From NCBI GenBank assembly GCA_910588775.1, contig CAJURH010000044.1, positions 1 through 16,405 of the forward strand: a stretch of DNA of 16,405 bases. Direction: 5' to 3'. This document shows positions 12,735 to 16,405 of this stretch, piece after piece. The notes under the pieces were generated by a model. That model searched no databases. It was not told the origin of the DNA and worked only from the letters and a program-made list of their open reading frames with translations. This DNA is from an uncultured Lachnospiraceae bacterium (GTDB lineage Bacteria > Bacillota > Clostridia > Lachnospirales > Lachnospiraceae). Made by a program: the position numbers and the translations under genes. The first letter of the stretch is position 1; each line of letters starts with the position of its first letter.

Positions 12735-13688
12735 ATGGAAGAAGAAATCCGGGTCCCTATATATTTGATTACAGGCTTTCTGGAGAGCGGCAAAAGTTCT
12801 TTTCTGAAATTCACCTTGCAACAGGATTATTTTGCGTCGCCGGAGAAAACCCTGGTGATACTATGCGAAGAAGGGGAAGAGGAGTATGAGCCGGAGCTTT
12901 TAAAGAGCGCCAATGCGGTTCTGGAAGTGATTGAGTCGCCGGAAGACTTAACGCCGGAGCGGCTGGCCGCCTTTGACGTTTGCCACAATCCGGGGCGGGT
13001 GTTGATTGAGTATAATGGCATGTGGCAGGTGAGCGATCTGGAAGGCATGCAGATTCCCAAAGGCTGGGGCATTGTGCAGCATATCACCATTGTGGACGGC
13101 AGCACCTTTGACGCTTACCTGAACAATATGAAATCCCTGTTTATGGAAATGGTGCGACACGCGGACATGGTTTTATTTAACAGGAGCAGCCTTGAGCAGC
13201 CCCTGGCCACTTACCGCAGAGGCATCAAAGTGGTGAACCAGCGGGCGGAGATTATTTTCGAGGACGAAGAAGGGGAATTGGACGATATTTTCGAGGGCGA
13301 GATGCCTTTTGACCTGGACGCGCCGGTGGTGGAAATTGCGCCGGAGGACTATGGGCTGTGGTATGTGGACGCCATGGAACATCCCATGAAATACCGGGAT
13401 AAAGAAGTGCATTTCAAGGCCAGAGTGTTAAAGCCGGGGGATTTTCCCAAGGAGGAATTTGTGCCGGGCCGGATTGCCATGACCTGCTGCGCCGATGACA
13501 CCACGTTTATTGGATTCATCTGTAAGAGTGAGAACGCCTCCGCGCTGGAGGAGGGAAGCTGGGTGGACGTGCAGGCGAAGATGGCTGTGGAGCACAGGCC
13601 GGCCTACTACGGGGAGGGACCAGTGCTTTACGCCCATCAGGTCGAGCTGTGTGAGCCATTGGAAGAAGAGATGGTGTACTTCAATTAG
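12735..13688 (+). CDS. CobW-like GTPase fused to a DUF1980/TIGR03943-like domain
   Basis: This 317-residue soluble protein has two parts. The first, about 1-200, follows the CobW fold: P-loop GFLESGKSS (14-22), VLIEYNGMW (89-97) where the relative before it has IEPSG, and FNRSS (148-152) in place of NKxD/SRTD. The CxCC metal motif is missing, so GTPase or metal handling may be altered. The second, about 215-317, resembles the C-terminal OB-like part of TIGR03943/DUF1980 (YcgQ) proteins: a Lys-rich strand, FPKEEFVPGRIAMTCC with Cys251-Cys252, then GFICKSE and SWVDVQAKM. YcgQ-type proteins pair with a DUF318-type permease; none is visible here. It starts 14 bases after the His-rich gene, so they should be co-transcribed and act together. 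Confidence 0.8.
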   Translation: MEEEIRVPIYLITGFLESGKSSFLKFTLQQDYFASPEKTLVILCEEGEEEYEPELLKSANAVLEVIESPEDLTPERLAAFDVCHNPGRVLIEYNGMWQVSDLEGMQIPKGWGIVQHITIVDGSTFDAYLNNMKSLFMEMVRHADMVLFNRSSLEQPLATYRRGIKVVNQRAEIIFEDEEGELDDIFEGEMPFDLDAPVVEIAPEDYGLWYVDAMEHPMKYRDKEVHFKARVLKPGDFPKEEFVPGRIAMTCCADDTTFIGFICKSENASALEEGSWVDVQAKMAVEHRPAYYGEGPVLYAHQVELCEPLEEEMVYFN

Positions 13689-13709
13689 ATTTTAATTTAG
13701 AGGAATTAA

Positions 13710-14288
13710 GTGGACGAGATGTATTTGATAGCGGGGCTGGGGAATCCCGGCAGGAAATATGAAGGGACCCGGCACAACATGGGATTTGACGCGGTGGATG
13801 TGTTAATTGACCGGCATCGGATTTTGGGCGCCGGGGTGAAATTCGATGCTATGTATGGCAAGGGCAGAATCGGCGCGGATCATGCGATTCTGCTCAAGCC
13901 TCTTTTATATATGAATTTAAGCGGCGCTCCCATCCGGGCCATGTGCGATTATTATAAAATCGACCCGGAGGAAGAGCTGATTGTGCTGTACGATGACATT
14001 GACTTAAGTCCGGGGCAGATTCGCATCCGCAAGAAGGGAAGCGCAGGAGGCCACAACGGAATGAAGGATATCATCCGCCACCTGGGCACACAGAATTTTG
14101 CACGGGTGAAAATCGGCGTGGGCGAAAAGCCCAGCGGCTGGGATCTGGCGGATTACGTGCTCAGCCGTTTCCCGGCAGAGGAAAGAGAGAACGTGGATCA
14201 GGCCATCGAGCGGGCGGCGGACGCGGTGGAGCTTATTCTAAAAGATGGGGCGGACGCTGCCATGAATCAATATAACCGTAAGTCGTAG
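13710..14288 (+). CDS. pth: Peptidyl-tRNA hydrolase
   Basis: Pth releases tRNA from peptidyl-tRNA that drops off the ribosome. The 192-residue length is typical. GLGNPG (9-14) with Asn12, the catalytic His22 in GTRHNMGF, MNLSG, LYDDIDL and GSAGGHNGMKDI are all present. KPLLYMNLSG replaces the more usual KPQTYMNLSG, a conservative change outside the catalytic His. GTG 13710 is chosen because GAGGA lies 6 bases before it; ATG 13719 would be too far. mfd follows after 22 bases, a gene order shared by many Firmicutes. Confidence 0.95.
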   Translation: MDEMYLIAGLGNPGRKYEGTRHNMGFDAVDVLIDRHRILGAGVKFDAMYGKGRIGADHAILLKPLLYMNLSGAPIRAMCDYYKIDPEEELIVLYDDIDLSPGQIRIRKKGSAGGHNGMKDIIRHLGTQNFARVKIGVGEKPSGWDLADYVLSRFPAEERENVDQAIERAADAVELILKDGADAAMNQYNRKS

Positions 14289-14310
14289 AAGGGAGGGGCG
14301 GTAGGAATAT

Positions 14311-16405
14311 ATGGAGGCGTTTGTGAAGCCTTTGGAGGGGTTGGCCGAATATGAGCAAATTCGTCAGAGTTTGAAGAAGAGTCAGGGGATTTTGCAGGTA
14401 ACCGGATGTCTGGAGTCTCAGAAATCCCATTGGTTATACGGACTTTCGGATTTGCATGACTGCCGCCTGGTGGTGGCGGAGGACGACCAGAAGGCGAAAG
14501 AATTTTATGAAGATTATCGCTTTTATCAGCCGGACGCTCTTTTGTATCCGGCTAAAGACCTGTTATTCTATTATGCGGATATACAGGGAAATCTGCTGAC
14601 TAAGCAACGCATGCGGGTGATTCGCGGCATCCTGGAAAAAGAAAAAGTCACGGTGGTGGCCAGCATAGAAGGCTGCATGGAGCGCCTGATGCCTCTGGAG
14701 GAAATTGCGGCAAGCAGGCTACATTTGCAGAACGACAGTCCGCTGAACATGGAACAATTTCTCAAAAACCTGGTGGAGCTGGGCTATGAGCGTGTGGGCC
14801 AGGTGGAAATATCTGGCCAGTTTTCGGTGCGTGGCGGCATTGTGGATCTCTTCTCTCTGACGGAAGAGAACCCCTGGCGTATTGAGCTGTGGGGGGATGA
14901 GGTGGACTCCATCCGCAGTTTTGACGTGCAGAGCCAGCGGTCCCTGGAGAATCTGGATGAGATCGTCATCTATCCGGCGGCGGAAAAGTACCGTAAGGAA
15001 GACATGGTCACATTTATGGACTATTTTCCGGCGGATCGAACGCTTTTCGTGCTGGATGAACCCAACCGGATTCGGGAAAAGGGGCAATCCCTGGAAGAAG
15101 AATTTGAAAACAGTATGCGGAACCGGGAAGAGAAAGGTTACGAGAATCTCCGGGAAGAACTGCTGTGTGGATTTTCTCAGGTCTGCAAAGGCTTCAACCG
15201 TCGCAACTGCATGGCCCTTTCCGCCATAGAACCCAAGCAGGGAGACTGGAACATTACAGCAAAATACGCGCTGACGGTGCGATCCATCAGTTCCTATAAC
15301 AACAGTTTTGAGTTCCTGGTGAAGGACTTGAAAGAATGGAAGAAACAGGGATACCGGGCGCTGCTCCTGTCCGGCTCCCGGACCCGCGCCAAAAGGCTGG
15401 CAAAAGATCTGCAGGAGCAGGGACTGAACAGCTTCTATTCCGAGGACGAAAACCGGATATTGGAGCCTGGGGAAATCATGGCCGCCTACGGCCATGCCCG
15501 CCGGGGATTTGAGTATCCGCTGATTCAGTTCGCCGTTATCGCGGAGACGGACATCTTCGGCCGGAAGCAGAAAAAGCGGAAAAAGAAAAAAGAATATAGC
15601 GGCCAGCGGATACAGGATTTCGCCGAGCTTTCCATCGGGGATTACGTGGTTCATGAAAATCATGGGCTGGGCATCTACCGGGGAATCGAGAAAGTGGAAG
15701 TGGACCGGGTTTCCAAAGATTATATTAAGCTGGAATACCAGGGCGGCAGCAATCTGTATATACTGGCCACCCAGCTGGATATGCTGCAGAAATACGCCGG
15801 GGCTGACGTTGGTAAAGTCAAGCTTAATAAATTGGGCCACCCCGAATGGAGCCGCACTAAGTCCAAAGTCCGCGGAGCGGTGCAGAACATTGCAAAAGAG
15901 CTGGTGGAACTGTACGCGGTCCGCCAGGAGACGGATGGCTACGCCTATGGGCCGGACACCGTTTGGCAGAGGGAATTCGAGGAGATGTTCCCTTACGAGG
16001 AGACCGACGGTCAGCTCCAGGCCATTGAGGACACCAAGCATGACATGGAGACCCACAAGGTCATGGACCGGTTGATCTGTGGGGATGTAGGCTACGGGAA
16101 GACGGAGATTGCCCTGCGTGCCGCCTTCAAAGCCATCCAGGAGGGAAAGCAGGTGGCCTATCTGGTACCCACAACCATTCTGGCCCAGCAGCACTACAAT
16201 ACATTCGTGCAGCGGATGAAGGATTTCCCCGTAAACATAGACCTCCTCTGCCGTTTCCGTACGGCCTCCCGGCAGAAGAAGACGGTGGAGGAGCTGAAAA
16301 AGGGCATGGTGGATGTGGTGATTGGCACCCACAGGCTACTGTCCAAGGACGTGGAGTTCAAGGATCTGGGTCTGTTGGTCATTGACGAGGAACAGCGCTT
16401 CGGCG
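14311..16405 (+). CDS. mfd: Transcription-repair coupling factor Mfd, 3' end beyond the window
   Basis: Mfd removes RNA polymerase stalled at DNA damage and recruits UvrA. The frame is open from ATG 14311 to the window end: 698 codons of a protein usually near 1150 residues. In order: a UvrB-like N-terminal region including the UvrA-binding part (GQFSVRGGIVDLFS), a Lys-rich linker (about 418-430), the CarD-like polymerase-interacting domain (from about 440, SIGDYVVHENHGLGIY), and the first RecA-like motor domain. The motor has Walker A GDVGYGKTE (591-599), LLCRFRT and DEEQ (692-695). The second motor domain, TRG motif and C-terminal D7 lie outside. Ribosome binding site candidates are GGGAGGGG or the nearer TAGGA. 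Confidence 0.97.
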   Translation, partial: MEAFVKPLEGLAEYEQIRQSLKKSQGILQVTGCLESQKSHWLYGLSDLHDCRLVVAEDDQKAKEFYEDYRFYQPDALLYPAKDLLFYYADIQGNLLTKQRMRVIRGILEKEKVTVVASIEGCMERLMPLEEIAASRLHLQNDSPLNMEQFLKNLVELGYERVGQVEISGQFSVRGGIVDLFSLTEENPWRIELWGDEVDSIRSFDVQSQRSLENLDEIVIYPAAEKYRKEDMVTFMDYFPADRTLFVLDEPNRIREKGQSLEEEFENSMRNREEKGYENLREELLCGFSQVCKGFNRRNCMALSAIEPKQGDWNITAKYALTVRSISSYNNSFEFLVKDLKEWKKQGYRALLLSGSRTRAKRLAKDLQEQGLNSFYSEDENRILEPGEIMAAYGHARRGFEYPLIQFAVIAETDIFGRKQKKRKKKKEYSGQRIQDFAELSIGDYVVHENHGLGIYRGIEKVEVDRVSKDYIKLEYQGGSNLYILATQLDMLQKYAGADVGKVKLNKLGHPEWSRTKSKVRGAVQNIAKELVELYAVRQETDGYAYGPDTVWQREFEEMFPYEETDGQLQAIEDTKHDMETHKVMDRLICGDVGYGKTEIALRAAFKAIQEGKQVAYLVPTTILAQQHYNTFVQRMKDFPVNIDLLCRFRTASRQKKTVEELKKGMVDVVIGTHRLLSKDVEFKDLGLLVIDEEQRFG

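Noticed and set aside
14719..16332. 537-residue minus-strand ORF
   Set aside because: It is the shadow of mfd, whose plus-strand frame is open throughout with Walker A and DEEQ motifs.
1..16405. CRISPR array, tRNA or rRNA genes
   Set aside because: I found no spaced direct repeats and no recognisable tRNA or rRNA sequence on either strand.

Overview
The window looks like chromosomal DNA from an endospore-forming, Gram-positive clostridium, most likely a Lachnospiraceae-type gut anaerobe. The grounds are a SipL-like spore-coat protein (SPOCS/DUF3794 repeats plus LysM), a C_GCAxxG_C_C redox-family protein, the pth-mfd gene order, AGGAGG-type ribosome binding sites and typical sigma-A promoters. 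This placement is inference from gene content; no rRNA or other marker gene is present.

Left third (1-4458) is a scrap-heap of accessory DNA. A hairpin resembling the end of an IS200/IS605-type element (1 to about 50) abuts a truncated IS3-family (IS150-like) element on the minus strand (orfB about 50-719, orfA 719-1189). The IS3 element in turn abuts a truncated and frameshifted phage-type lysin: amidase, glucosaminidase and peptidoglycan-binding domains, 1237-2468. Next come a small phage-type protein (2486-2764), a 48-residue minus-strand ORF (2820-2966) and a 64-residue XRE-type regulator (3051-3245). The promoters of the last two carry nearly the same palindrome between -35 and -10, suggesting one compact autoregulated circuit. 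Two orphan promoter-plus-terminator cassettes (about 2746-2840 on plus, 3648-3754 on minus) could make very short RNAs. Remnants of an Ig-like surface protein (about 3874-4157) and of an unidentified minus-strand gene (about 4290-4445) follow.

The right two thirds (4459-16405) are orderly core-type DNA, all on the plus strand: a PrcB_C-type lipoprotein, a SipL-like spore protein, a C_GCAxxG_C_C protein, then a tight run of a GH13 glycosidase, glycogen branching enzyme GlgB and a nitrilase-superfamily amidase (gaps of 17 and 9 bases). A 77-residue orphan gene has its own promoter and terminator. Two adjacent CobW/COG0523-type GTPases follow. The first carries a 74-residue insert with 44 histidines. 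The second is apparently fused to a DUF1980/TIGR03943-like C-terminal domain and has lost key GTPase motifs. Peptidyl-tRNA hydrolase and the first 698 codons of mfd close the window.

No new defence or mobile system is demonstrated. The best candidates for something undescribed are the histidine-rich CobW plus CobW-DUF1980 pair, which I infer to be a metal-handling unit, and the minimal XRE/48-residue circuit with its neighbouring short-RNA cassettes.
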